DNA of 7,855 bases from Amphritea sp. (GCA_018067325.1 JAGPUU010000343.1:1-7855), one strand, 5' to 3'; positions 1 through 6,755 are shown, numbered from the stretch's first letter. The notes: generated from the sequence alone by a model not told the origin. Made by a program: numbers and translations.

Positions 1-104
1 TGTTCCAGAATCGCATCGAAGATATGCGCGTAAACAATATCATCCTGCGTTTTTTTACCGCCTTTCTTAATATCAACTTTCTTCATTTCAGGTAACTGAC
101 TCAT
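1..104 (-). CDS. 5' end of a probable GntR/FCD-type transcriptional regulator (partial)
   Basis: Only the first 34 codons and two bases of the next are inside the window; the gene runs off the left edge. The N-terminus is a lysine-rich tail (about residues 8-18) followed by TQDDIVYAHIFDAILE (residues 19-34). This resembles the first helix of the winged helix-turn-helix domain in GntR regulators of the FadR/FCD group, where a stretch of the type VYxxIxxAIL precedes the 'PGxxL' turn. If so, it is a cytoplasmic, ligand-responsive DNA-binding protein, ligand unknown. The start at 104 is preceded on the minus strand by GGAG about 13 bases upstream, a rather long spacing; the Met at residue 7 is an alternative. 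It diverges from an upstream gap with several palindromes. Its link to nitrate metabolism is not shown. The family call rests on a short fragment and is only moderately supported. Confidence 0.55.
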   Translation of the reverse strand, partial: MSQLPEMKKVDIKKGGKKTQDDIVYAHIFDAILE

Positions 105-150
105 AAAACTTTTTTGTCTCCAGAACGCAGCCAGAAAAAGACTCAACAAG

Positions 151-163
151 CGTAAAGTTTACG
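151..163. promoter_or_regulatory. 13-bp perfect palindrome upstream of the GntR-like gene
   Basis: CGTAAA-g-TTTACG is perfectly symmetric around one central base and lies 47 bp before the start codon of the minus-strand regulator gene. That is a typical place for an autoregulatory operator. It does not match a consensus I can name, so its binding protein is unknown. Function is inferred from symmetry and position only. Confidence 0.35.
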
Positions 164-362
164 ATTTAAATGATGGCTGAAAGGTATAAGAATGATACAG
201 AAAAGCTTAAATTCTGTACACAGGACGTAGGCTTAATGGTCTTAACCACACTCTTTCATCACCACTTTCACATGGTTGCTAAGCCGTTCAAGTATTGGAA
301 AGATAGAGATCCCGTGACAAACGGGGTTAAAGATATAGAAAGACAGCTACTCAAATCTGATG

Positions 363-384
363 AATAATTTGTATACAATTTATT
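363..384. promoter_or_regulatory. 22-bp near-perfect palindrome with TTGTATACAA core (candidate GntR-type operator)
   Basis: The core TTGTATACAA at 369-378 is a perfect palindrome. The symmetry continues outward as AATAA (363-367) paired with TTATT (380-384), with only the t368/t379 pair broken. Inverted repeats of the TTGTA-TACAA type are typical operators of FadR/FCD-family GntR regulators, and a gene resembling that family lies about 260 bp away. That makes it a plausible operator for this regulator or for a relative. The distance from the start codon is longer than usual for simple autorepression. Confidence 0.4.
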
Positions 385-389
385 ATGCA

Positions 390-405
390 AGGTTAGTACT
401 AACCT
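390..405. promoter_or_regulatory. 16-bp perfect palindrome AGGTTAGTACTAACCT
   Basis: All eight base pairs of this palindrome are intact. It starts six bases after the 22-bp palindrome at 363-384, so the two dyads lie about 24 bp centre to centre, a little over two helical turns. There is no following T run, so it is not an intrinsic terminator. Each half contains a NarL-like heptamer (TACTAAC, 6 of 7), but these overlap and are not in the 7-2-7 arrangement, so NarL binding is doubtful. It is more likely an operator for an unidentified dimeric regulator. Confidence 0.35.
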
Positions 406-584
406 ATAACAATCCTAATCACGCTTCCAAGATTTGAAGCACACTAAGTCTAATTGTCAGACGATAACACTGTGGAGGAAGAGAGGTTATATCACAGAGA
501 ACACAGAGAGCATCCAGGGGGTTACGGACTAAAAGATTTGAGCTCTCATATTTCAGATATACATAGTAAAGATTTCTCTTGGGC

Positions 585-611
585 AAAAAAAAACGGGGCC
601 CGAAGGCCCCG
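585..611 (-). terminator. Intrinsic terminator of the narK1-narK2 operon
   Basis: Read on the minus strand, a 7-bp G+C-only stem (CGGGGCC/GGCCCCG, 605-611 with 594-600) closes a TTCG loop. This gives the very stable C(UUCG)G tetraloop, followed by nine T residues (593-585). It begins 15 bases after the narK2 stop codon. It is one-sided: the plus strand has no T run after the stem. It shows that the porter operon ends here and does not continue into narGHJI. Confidence 0.93.
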
Positions 612-625
612 ATAGATTCCCCCAG

Positions 626-2230
626 TTACGGGTTCTTAAATTCAGCTTTTGGTCCCAGGTAGTACCACCAGTTCAGGATCAAACAAATAAGGTAGAACGC
701 TGCAAAACCGTATAGTGCATTTTCAGGAGTAGCCAGTTTAATCTGCTCACCGAAAATCTTAGGGATAAGGAACGCACCGTAAGCAGCTACCGCAGAAGTC
801 CAACCCAATGCAGGGCCAGCAAGTTCTTTCGGGAAGATCATAGCGATAGTACGGAAAGTCGAACCGTTACCGATACCAGTTGCAGCGAAGAGCAGTAAGA
901 ACAACAACAGGAATGGTACGAAGAACACTTCTGGAGTTTCAGACTGGTAAGCCGCTTTCAGGAAGTATGCCACACCCAGTGCACTACCGATCATAACAAT
1001 ACCGCAGTACTGAGTAACCTTAGCACCACCCATCTTATCGGCCATCCAACCGCCGATTGGACGAATCAGGGCACCAATGAAAGGTCCCATCCAGGCATAC
1101 ATCAGAGCAGACGGACCATTAGCATTAACAACATTGTGTGTCATTGCTCCGTCAACCATCAGGTGCTGGTAACCAAATACTACTTTGATTGCCAAGGCAA
1201 AACCTGCAGAGTAACCGATGAAACTACCAAAGGTCATGGTGTAGATGATACTCATCACCCAGGTGTGCTTGTTATCAAAGATCTTAAACTGACGCTGAAG
1301 ATTAGGTTTAATATCACCCGGAATCATCTTCATCAGCATGATAGTTGAGAATAGAATACCCGCGATGACAGGCCACTTAGCCCATCCAGGTGCGCCAATA
1401 CCAATAGGTGCTGGCAAGATGATGTACAGACCACAAGCGGCGGTGAAGAAACCGATCATTAACAGACCAGCAATCTTACTCATAGAGCCAAGCGGAGAAC
1501 CGATATCGGGAGAGACAGCATCGGTACGGATGTTGTTCATACCGAACCAACCAGCAATAGCCAGAGGAATCAGCAGCACTAACCATACAAAGCCAGCATT
1601 GTGGATATAGGTTTCAGAACCAGCAGGAATCTTACCGATCAACGTACCGGAAGTATTTTCCAGAATCATCGGCTCACCACCGAAGATACCAAATGTCATC
1701 ACTAGCGGAATCAGGATCTGCATAGTGGTAACACCAGCATTACCCAAACCTGCGTTCAGACCCAGCGCCAGACCTTGCTTCTTTTTAGGAAAGAAGAAAG
1801 AGATATTAGACATTGAAGAGGCAAAGTTACCACCACCAATACCAGACAAAAACGCCAGAATCTGGAATACGTATAATGGTGTATCCTTATCCTGCAACGC
1901 GAAACCTGCACCTGCTGCTGGCAGCATTAATAATGCGGTAGTAAAAAATATAGTGTTCCGACCACCCGCAATACGGATAAAGAAGCTACTAGGTATACGC
2001 AGCGTTGCTCCGGTCAGACCTGCAATACCTGCAAGCGTAAATAGTTCCGCTTTATCAAAATCAAAACCCAGATTAAGCATCTGTACCGTAATAATGCCCC
2101 AGTACAACCAGACAGCGAATCCCGACAGTAAACTTGGGATAGAAATCCATAGGTTACGATTGGCGACCCTCCTCCCTTCTTCTTCCCAGAACTTATCGTT
2201 CTCGACATCCCATTTTTTTATATCAGACAT
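626..2230 (-). CDS. narK2: NarK2-type nitrate/nitrite porter (MFS, NNP family), long form
   Basis: A 534-residue inner-membrane porter of the nitrate/nitrite porter family, expected to exchange nitrate for nitrite during nitrate respiration. The N-terminal KKWDVEND...FWEEEGRRVANRNLW segment is typical of NarK2/NarK. The two substrate-binding arginines known from E. coli NarK (Arg89, Arg305) correspond to R78 in GATLRIP and R390 in GALIRPIGGW. Nitrate signature 1 is GLNAGLGNAG (157-166) and signature 2 lies in GIGNGSTFRTIAMIFP (452-467). It is about 70 residues longer than E. coli NarK. The extra length lies mainly between the two six-helix halves (about 240-315), where two additional hydrophobic segments (about 250-273 and 284-304) suggest 14 rather than 12 membrane helices. 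GGAG lies 8 bases before the ATG. It is the second gene of an operon with narK1 (113-bp gap) and ends at a strong terminator. Confidence 0.93.
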   Translation of the reverse strand: MSDIKKWDVENDKFWEEEGRRVANRNLWISIPSLLSGFAVWLYWGIITVQMLNLGFDFDKAELFTLAGIAGLTGATLRIPSSFFIRIAGGRNTIFFTTALLMLPAAGAGFALQDKDTPLYVFQILAFLSGIGGGNFASSMSNISFFFPKKKQGLALGLNAGLGNAGVTTMQILIPLVMTFGIFGGEPMILENTSGTLIGKIPAGSETYIHNAGFVWLVLLIPLAIAGWFGMNNIRTDAVSPDIGSPLGSMSKIAGLLMIGFFTAACGLYIILPAPIGIGAPGWAKWPVIAGILFSTIMLMKMIPGDIKPNLQRQFKIFDNKHTWVMSIIYTMTFGSFIGYSAGFALAIKVVFGYQHLMVDGAMTHNVVNANGPSALMYAWMGPFIGALIRPIGGWMADKMGGAKVTQYCGIVMIGSALGVAYFLKAAYQSETPEVFFVPFLLLFLLLFAATGIGNGSTFRTIAMIFPKELAGPALGWTSAVAAYGAFLIPKIFGEQIKLATPENALYGFAAFYLICLILNWWYYLGPKAEFKNP

Positions 2231-2250
2231 AACTGACTCTCCAGAATAAA

Positions 2251-2276
2251 GCAGTCAGGAGTTCGTCTCCTGCTGC
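2251..2276 (-). other. Hairpin just upstream of the narK2 ribosome binding site
   Basis: CAGGAG (2256-2261) pairs with CTCCTG (2267-2272) around a five-base loop. Beyond a one-base bulge (t2255), GCAG (2251-2254) pairs with CTGC (2273-2276), giving ten base pairs in all. In the narK1-narK2 mRNA it lies eight bases before the narK2 GGAG (2242-2239). It encloses a second AGGAG-like sequence in one arm. It could affect narK2 translation or mRNA decay. The following TTTATT is too weak to call a terminator with confidence. Confidence 0.5.
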
Positions 2277-2302
2277 CTACGATTTCAAACCCTACCTGCG
2301 CT

Positions 2303-2337
2303 GGCATAGCACTAACTCTGTGAGTCAGTGCTATGCC
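2303..2337 (-). other. Long intercistronic hairpin after narK1
   Basis: GGCATAGCACT (2303-2313) and AGTGCTATGCC (2327-2337) are perfectly complementary over 11 bp. Inside them ACTC (2315-2318) pairs with GAGT (2322-2325) around a TGT loop, leaving one mismatch (a2314/c2326). That makes 15 bp in one compact stem-loop. It begins six bases after the narK1 stop codon and has no T run on either strand. It is therefore better explained as an mRNA-stabilising or processing structure that sets the narK1:narK2 ratio than as a terminator. Confidence 0.6.
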
Positions 2338-2343
2338 AAACAA

Positions 2344-3636
2344 TCAGGAATCAAGCTTTTCTTGTAAGAAGTTATTTCGGATAGCTTCTTGTAAACGATT
2401 TTGGTTCTCTTGCCGGTTGATGCCGTAATACATGACGGTCATACACAGCGCTAACAGCCCGTAAAGCAACATGAAACAGGCGCTACGAATCCCAAACAGG
2501 TCTGTCACCAGACCAAACATAATCGGTAGAACAAATCCTCCGATCGCACCCAGCATGCCTACGGCGCCTCCTACCGTTCCCATACGGTCCGGGTAATAAT
2601 CATAAACGACGCGAAACACACTGGAGCTGCCAAACCCCATAGCCACACCCACTACCATGATCAACCCAGTAAACAGCCAAACCGGCATCTCCAGAGCAAA
2701 GGTGAAGTCTCCGTCATAGCCATGAATAGTCATCGTGGTCGGGGGATAGGAAAGAAAGAAAAGGCAAAACAAGCAGACCCAGAACACACTCCAGTTAACC
2801 TGTCGCGCACCCATGTGATCGGCACACCAGCCGCCGAGTATCCGGGCCAATGCCCCCGGCACAGTGAACAAAAGAGTAATGAATGAAGCGGTTTTCAGAT
2901 CAAATCCATAATGATGTACGTAGTAATCTGGCAACCAGAGTGTCAGAGCGACATAGCCACCAAACATAAAGAAATAATACATACCAAAACGCCACACCCG
3001 CAGCTCCCGCAGCGGAGTCAGTATTTCGCCCAGAGACAGTGCCTTTCGCTCTTGACTACGGCGCTGATGCACCGGGTCATCCTGGGTCAACAGCCAGAAG
3101 AAAAGTGCTAGCAGTACCAGCACAAAAGCATAGGCAATCGGCGCCATACGCCAGCCATAAGCAATAATAATCAGCGGTGCTATCAGGTTGGTCAGGGCTG
3201 CGCCAAGATTGCCGGCACCAAAGACGCCCATTGCCAGGCCTTGATTATCCCGTGAAGCCCAGGATGAAACATAGTGAATACCAATGACAAAGGTGCTACC
3301 AACAAAACCGATACATAAGCCGAGGGCCAGGTATTGCCAGTAATATTGCGCATAAGCGAAACCATACAGAGGTATGCTCACTAGCAGCACCACTCCCAAC
3401 ATCAGCCTCCGACCGCCGAAGCGCTCCGCTAGAATTCCCATCGGTAAGCAAGCTAACGCACCACTTAAAATCGGCGTTGCCACCAGCAAGCCAAACTGAG
3501 TTTCGCTCAGCTGTAAATCCTGTTTAATCTGCAGACCAATAACTGAAATAAGCGTCCAGGTTGCAAAACAGGCCGCAAAAAGCAGGGTGCTCATGATCAA
3601 GGCAGAAATCTGTTTTTGTGTATCCTGGGCAGGCAT
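2344..3636 (-). CDS. narK1: NarK1-type nitrate/nitrite MFS transporter with an atypical TM2 residue
   Basis: A 430-residue, about 12-helix inner-membrane protein of the NNP branch of MFS. NarK1 proteins are generally taken to import nitrate with protons. Family marks include the start ALIMSTLLFAACFATWTL (residues 12-29), TQFGLLVATPILSG (46-59), the signature-1 segment GVFGAGNLGAALT (137-149) and, late in the protein, YDYYPDRMGTVGGAVGMLGAIGG (345-367). The TM8 substrate arginine is present (R265 in GALARILGGW). The TM2 position that normally reads GALLR-(I/L)-P, however, is GALACLP with C63 (codon TGC). The NS2 lysines are also changed (GSSSVFRV, 336-343). The start at 3636 has only a weak GGA at 9 bases, but the N-terminal length fits the family. 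A C-terminal polar tail follows about residue 406. It is the first gene of the operon, with an FNR box and NarL site upstream. Nitrate transport is likely from context but not certain. Confidence 0.82.
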   Translation of the reverse strand: MPAQDTQKQISALIMSTLLFAACFATWTLISVIGLQIKQDLQLSETQFGLLVATPILSGALACLPMGILAERFGGRRLMLGVVLLVSIPLYGFAYAQYYWQYLALGLCIGFVGSTFVIGIHYVSSWASRDNQGLAMGVFGAGNLGAALTNLIAPLIIIAYGWRMAPIAYAFVLVLLALFFWLLTQDDPVHQRRSQERKALSLGEILTPLRELRVWRFGMYYFFMFGGYVALTLWLPDYYVHHYGFDLKTASFITLLFTVPGALARILGGWCADHMGARQVNWSVFWVCLFCLFFLSYPPTTMTIHGYDGDFTFALEMPVWLFTGLIMVVGVAMGFGSSSVFRVVYDYYPDRMGTVGGAVGMLGAIGGFVLPIMFGLVTDLFGIRSACFMLLYGLLALCMTVMYYGINRQENQNRLQEAIRNNFLQEKLDS

Positions 3637-3667
3637 TGGTCAATATCCGGTTTATGGACTTGCTGCT

Positions 3668-3673
3668 AAGCTA
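3668..3673 (-). promoter_or_regulatory. Candidate -10 element of the narK1 promoter
   Basis: TAGCTT on the minus strand keeps the conserved T, A and final T of TATAAT. It lies exactly where a -10 is expected if the FNR box at 3696-3709 is centred at -41.5, which would place the start of transcription near 3661 and give a leader of about 24 bases. There is no consensus -35, as is normal for an FNR-activated (class II) promoter. Confidence 0.5.
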
Positions 3674-3695
3674 AACCCTCTACCGCATACGGGTA

Positions 3696-3709
3696 TTGAC
3701 CCAAATCAA
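3696..3709 (-). promoter_or_regulatory. FNR/Anr box of narK1
   Basis: TTGAC-CCAA-ATCAA matches the FNR consensus TTGAT-N4-ATCAA at 9 of 10 positions. FNR/Anr is the oxygen-labile iron-sulfur activator of anaerobic respiration. The box is centred 66.5 bp before the narK1 ATG and fits a -41.5 class II position for narK1. Read toward narX it would have no sensible -10 (GCATTT at 3732-3737), so it most likely serves narK1. Confidence 0.8.
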
Positions 3710-3746
3710 TACACAACTCACTGAAATTAGTGCATTTTTCCCACAA

Positions 3747-3762
3747 TACCTCTTTAGTGGTA
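3747..3762 (-). promoter_or_regulatory. NarL-type 7-2-7 binding site in the narK1/narX control region
   Basis: TACCTCT-TT-AGTGGTA has two heptamers that each match the NarL consensus (TACYNMT, inverted partner AKNRGTA) at all seven positions. They are separated by two bases, the 7-2-7 layout bound by NarL and NarP dimers. Its centre is 52 bp upstream of the FNR box centre, about -93.5 for narK1. It lies 128 bp from the narX ATG, so it could also control narXL. An extra heptamer-like TACCACC (3761-3767) overlaps its edge. Confidence 0.82.
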
Positions 3763-3812
3763 CCACCAGCAATAGTTGTAACTTTATGTTTTACCTTGTA
3801 TTTTTGATACCT

Positions 3813-3842
3813 TGATTCAATCCTGAAGAAACACCAGATAAC
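3813..3842 (+). promoter_or_regulatory. Possible sigma70 promoter of narXL
   Basis: TTGATT (3813-3818) and GATAAC (3837-3842) are separated by 18 bases and match the -35 and -10 consensus at 4 of 6 positions each. Transcription would start near 3849, leaving a leader of about 40 bases before narX. No FNR box is positioned for this direction, which suggests low constitutive expression of the sensor-regulator pair. The call is tentative. Confidence 0.3.
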
Positions 3843-3890
3843 ACACAGGTTCTTTGTGAGTACAGACGTTTTCTGAGGACAGGAGCCCAA

Positions 3891-5711
3891 ATGAATTTTC
3901 TAAAAAAGTCTATCATCACCCGTTTGGGTACGGCGATGTTCGCGATCAGCCTGATGGCACTCATCAGCATGATCAGCTCGGTGATAGTGGCAGAAAGCAC
4001 TCAAGGAGACGCCGCGGGTATCAATCTGGCCGGCTCTCTGCGGATGATGTCTTATCGAATCGTTGCCGAAACCCAACAGTACGAGAGTATCCCATCGGAT
4101 AAAGCCTTAGCCAGGGTGTTAGATTCCATTGACGAGTTTGACCTTCGCATCAATGATACAGTGCTGACAGATGTCATTCCCGAGGGCAAAGACCACAAGC
4201 TCTATCAAGTTTATCAGTCACTGATGTCAGAGTGGCAAAGTGTTTTATCTCCACGCTTAAAAATGGAATTACAAAAAAGTCCAATTAATGGCGCCAAAAA
4301 TCTGGAGATGCTTAAAGATTTTGTAACCCGTATCGACCACATGGTTAGATTACTGGAACATAGTACAGAGTCTAAAATCAAACTACTCAGTCTGGTGCAG
4401 GGCATCAGCTTGTTAATGACAGTAATCATCATCTTCATCGCCTTATATGATATTAAGTGCAATGTGGTTGAACCCCTTGGACAATTATTACGTGCATCCA
4501 AAGAAGCCAGTGAAGGTAAACTCACCGCTCGGGTTTATTATCAGAGTGATGACGAACTGGGTCTACTGGGCACAACCTTCAATCACATGGCCGGAGAGCT
4601 GTCTAAAATTTATGCTGACCTGGAAAACCGAGTACAGCAAAAAACAACTGAGCTGCGTGATACGAACCAGAGACTCCAACTGCTGTATAAAGCAACCCGA
4701 CGTTTCAACCGTGATGAAGATATCTGCCGCCGTCTGATGCCAGTCATGAAAGAACTGGAAGAAACACTGCCGATCGGCCCTGTGAGCGTTACTTTATGCG
4801 ATCCTAGCCAGCCTAGCAGTTACCGACTACTAACCACTCAACAACAGAAACGACCAGTCGACTGCATGCAGACAAGCTGTAGCGACTGTATCGTACCTTC
4901 ACTGAAAAACCTTCCGTATAAATCAGCTAACTTCCCGATCCAAACCCGAGAGGCTTATTTCGGCGAGCTCACCATCGCTTACCCACTCGCTTCGCCGCTC
5001 ACAGAAGATCAGAAAACCCTGATAGAAACGTTGGTTGATAACCTGGGAACGGTATTATCACTGGAGCTGAAAGCCTCGCAGGAACAGCATATGTCCCTGA
5101 TGGAGGAGCGAGCCGTTATCGCCCGCGAATTGCACGACTCTCTGGCGCAATCGCTATCCTACCTGAAGATGCAGGTTGGCCGACTGCAAATCTTGCGAAA
5201 AAAACATCAGAGTGAACAACAGATTGATGATGTTGTTAATGAGCTAAAAGAAGGACTCAACAGTGCTTACTATCAATTGCGGGAACTACTGACCACATTC
5301 CGTCTGACTTTAGATCAGCCTGGACTTAGACCAGCACTGGAATCCACTGTTAAAGAATTTTCTGATCGATTGAATTCTGAGATCAAACTAAAATACAATT
5401 TGTTACCGCAGAGTTTGACCGCCAACCAAGAAATTCATGTATTACAATTAGTACGGGAGGCTCTGGCAAACGTGATAAAACACAGTCAGGCTACAGAGGC
5501 TTCAGTACGCGTAACCCAAAACGGCAACCAAATGGAAGTCTGCGTAGAAGATAACGGCATCGGTCTACCTATAAATAAAGATACTGCCGGCCATTACGGT
5601 CTGGTGATCATGCAGGACCGAAGCACCACCCTCAATGGTGAACTTAAAGTGGAAAATAGAGAATCAAGCGGCACCCGGGTGATCCTCACTTTTTCGGCTA
5701 AACAGACTTAA
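3891..5711 (+). CDS. narX: Nitrate/nitrite sensor histidine kinase NarX
   Basis: A 606-residue inner-membrane kinase, close to the 598 of E. coli NarX. TM1 is about 13-34. The periplasmic sensor domain (about 35-165) opens with the P-box DAAGINLAGSLRMMSYRI (40-57), whose R51 corresponds to the nitrate-binding arginine. TM2 is about 166-186, followed by HAMP (about 187-240), a coiled-coil signalling helix (about 240-268) and a central module with a cysteine cluster, C325-x4-C330-x2-C333. The kinase core is of the HisKA_3/HATPase type: H-box ARELHDSLAQ with phospho-acceptor H415, N-box REALANVIKH (N527), G1 box EDNGIGLP (553-560), then GHYGLVIMQDR (567-577) and SSGT (592-595). It autophosphorylates on nitrate binding and passes phosphate to NarL. 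AGGAG lies five bases before the ATG. It is divergent from narK1, and narL starts nine bases after its stop codon. All key residues are intact. Confidence 0.96.
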   Translation: MNFLKKSIITRLGTAMFAISLMALISMISSVIVAESTQGDAAGINLAGSLRMMSYRIVAETQQYESIPSDKALARVLDSIDEFDLRINDTVLTDVIPEGKDHKLYQVYQSLMSEWQSVLSPRLKMELQKSPINGAKNLEMLKDFVTRIDHMVRLLEHSTESKIKLLSLVQGISLLMTVIIIFIALYDIKCNVVEPLGQLLRASKEASEGKLTARVYYQSDDELGLLGTTFNHMAGELSKIYADLENRVQQKTTELRDTNQRLQLLYKATRRFNRDEDICRRLMPVMKELEETLPIGPVSVTLCDPSQPSSYRLLTTQQQKRPVDCMQTSCSDCIVPSLKNLPYKSANFPIQTREAYFGELTIAYPLASPLTEDQKTLIETLVDNLGTVLSLELKASQEQHMSLMEERAVIARELHDSLAQSLSYLKMQVGRLQILRKKHQSEQQIDDVVNELKEGLNSAYYQLRELLTTFRLTLDQPGLRPALESTVKEFSDRLNSEIKLKYNLLPQSLTANQEIHVLQLVREALANVIKHSQATEASVRVTQNGNQMEVCVEDNGIGLPINKDTAGHYGLVIMQDRSTTLNGELKVENRESSGTRVILTFSAKQT

Positions 5712-5720
5712 GAGACAGTA

Positions 5721-6386
5721 ATGAATACAGAAGATAATAATAAATCCGGACCCGCATCAATTCTTCTGATTGATGACCACCCCCTATTGCGCAAAGGGGT
5801 AAAACAACTGATAGAACTGGACTCCGAACTTTTAGTGACAGGTGAGGCCAGCGATGCAGAAGAAGGTGTTGAGAAGGCGATAGAATTAGAGCCAGACCTG
5901 ATTCTGCTAGACCTGAACATGCCCAGAATCAACGGTATCGAAACCCTTAAACTATTACGAGATGCCGGCGTCACCTCCCGGGTTGTGGTGTTTACCGTTT
6001 CTGATAACGAAGAAGACGTCATTGCAGCGCTGAAAGCCGGTGCTGACGGATACCTTCTCAAAGATATGGAACCTGAAGAGTTACTGACCAACCTGAACCA
6101 AGCCGCTAATGGCAAGATGGTTATCAGTGAACGTCTATCTACCGTGCTAGCCCAGGCACTGCAAAGCAACCGTAAGCGAACAGGGCCGGATATCAACAGC
6201 CTCTCCCCAAGAGAAAAGCAAATCATTAAACTAATCGCCGGCGGCCTGCCCAACAAATTAATTGCCCGCAAACTGAATATCACCGAAGGCACCGTGAAGG
6301 TTCATGTAAAACATCTTTTCAAAAAGCTTCATCTGCGCTCTCGAGTAGAAGTAGCGGTCTTGGCCGTTCAGGAAGGGCTTGGCTAA
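5721..6386 (+). CDS. narL: Nitrate/nitrite response regulator NarL
   Basis: A 221-residue cytoplasmic response regulator of the NarL/FixJ class. The receiver domain (about 12-130) has the acidic pair D18/D19, phospho-acceptor D64 in LLDLNMP (corresponding to D59 of E. coli NarL), T92 and K114. A linker of about 20 residues leads to the C-terminal LuxR-type helix-turn-helix: [30 protein letters not shown] (161-190) and the recognition helix [13 protein letters not shown] (191-203). The latter is nearly the same as in enterobacterial NarL, which supports recognition of TACYNMT heptamers. Such sites lie at 3747-3762 and 6939-6954. The gene follows narX by nine bases with only a weak purine stretch (AAGAGACAG) as ribosome binding site, so translational coupling is likely. 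The nearest terminator-like hairpin downstream (6522-6549) is oriented for the other strand. Confidence 0.96.
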   Translation: MNTEDNNKSGPASILLIDDHPLLRKGVKQLIELDSELLVTGEASDAEEGVEKAIELEPDLILLDLNMPRINGIETLKLLRDAGVTSRVVVFTVSDNEEDVIAALKAGADGYLLKDMEPEELLTNLNQAANGKMVISERLSTVLAQALQSNRKRTGPDINSLSPREKQIIKLIAGGLPNKLIARKLNITEGTVKVHVKHLFKKLHLRSRVEVAVLAVQEGLG

Positions 6387-6514
6387 GTGGGGAGATAATC
6401 ACCATCACAAACGACTAACTGCACCTCCATAGGCCTTATGCCTGCAGACATACAATCGGGATTTAATCACTCTCTACTGAATCAACCTTTGACGAAGTAG
6501 CTCACATCGGTATA

Positions 6515-6549
6515 CAAAAAAGCCCCTCGAAACCAAAGTAACGAGGGGC
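6515..6549 (-). terminator. Intrinsic terminator oriented for minus-strand RNA
   Basis: GCCCCTCG (6522-6529) and CGAGGGGC (6542-6549) form a perfect 8-bp stem around a 12-base loop. Seven bases (CAAAAAA, 6515-6521) precede it on the plus strand, so the minus strand reads stem then TTTTTTG. The plus strand has only gaagatttctg after the stem. It may still help end narXL transcripts, but its polarity favours RNA coming from the right, where no gene is recognised. Confidence 0.75.
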
Positions 6550-6755
6550 GAAGATTTCTGTCAATTTGAGCCTGAAACTATTGCATGCCACTAACACCCG
6601 ACCTGTATCAAGCCCATAACCAGGCTTTGGACGGTATCGCTGATATATATCGGCACGACAACGTAATTCAGGCTAACCCAGCCGCCAATAAAAACAAATC
6701 GCTCTGAAGTGATATAGCCTTACCTCCTTTGCACGTTCAGAGTTTGACTTCTATC

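Larger units (their letters stand above)
105..584. other. Gene-poor spacer between the GntR-like gene and the narK2 terminator
   Basis: No convincing gene is seen in these 480 bases. A 65-codon plus-strand reading frame at 170-367 has no Shine-Dalgarno sequence and no recognisable domain. The stretch contains three palindromes (151-163, 363-384, 390-405; listed separately), a small hairpin CCCGT/ACGGG at 311-325 with no following T run, and an 8-bp direct repeat CACAGAGA at 493-500 and 502-509. The promoter of the GntR-like gene should lie here on the minus strand, but I cannot place one with confidence. TATTAT at 381-386 could be a plus-strand -10 element but has no good -35 partner. Confidence 0.6.

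Noticed and set aside
311..325. Hairpin CCCGT/ACGGG as a terminator
   Set aside because: The stem is only five to eight pairs with a wobble, and no T run follows on either strand.
170..367. 65-codon plus-strand reading frame upstream of the narK2 terminator
   Set aside because: It has no Shine-Dalgarno sequence before the double ATG, no recognisable domain or homologous feel, and it is short enough to arise by chance. I cannot fully exclude a small hypothetical protein.
1725..2249. 174-codon plus-strand frame opposite the start of narK2
   Set aside because: It is antisense to a clear NarK2 membrane protein and has the Pro/Ser/Ala-rich composition usual for such shadows.
3681..3695. Inverted heptamers TACCGCA and ACGGGTA near the narK1 -35 region
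   Set aside because: Each matches a NarL heptamer at 6 of 7 positions, but they are one base apart (7-1-7), not the 7-2-7 layout, and they lie between the FNR box and the -10 element. Kept only as a possible weak repressing site.
3804..3821. FNR-like TTGAT repeats (TTGATACCTTGATTCAA) upstream of narX
   Set aside because: The half-sites are not in the TTGAT-N4-ATCAA spacing. The second is better used as a -35 element.
5708..6292. 194-codon minus-strand frame opposite narL
   Set aside because: narL is unmistakable in the other direction, and the antisense product is a Ser/Arg/Leu-rich shadow without a start signal.
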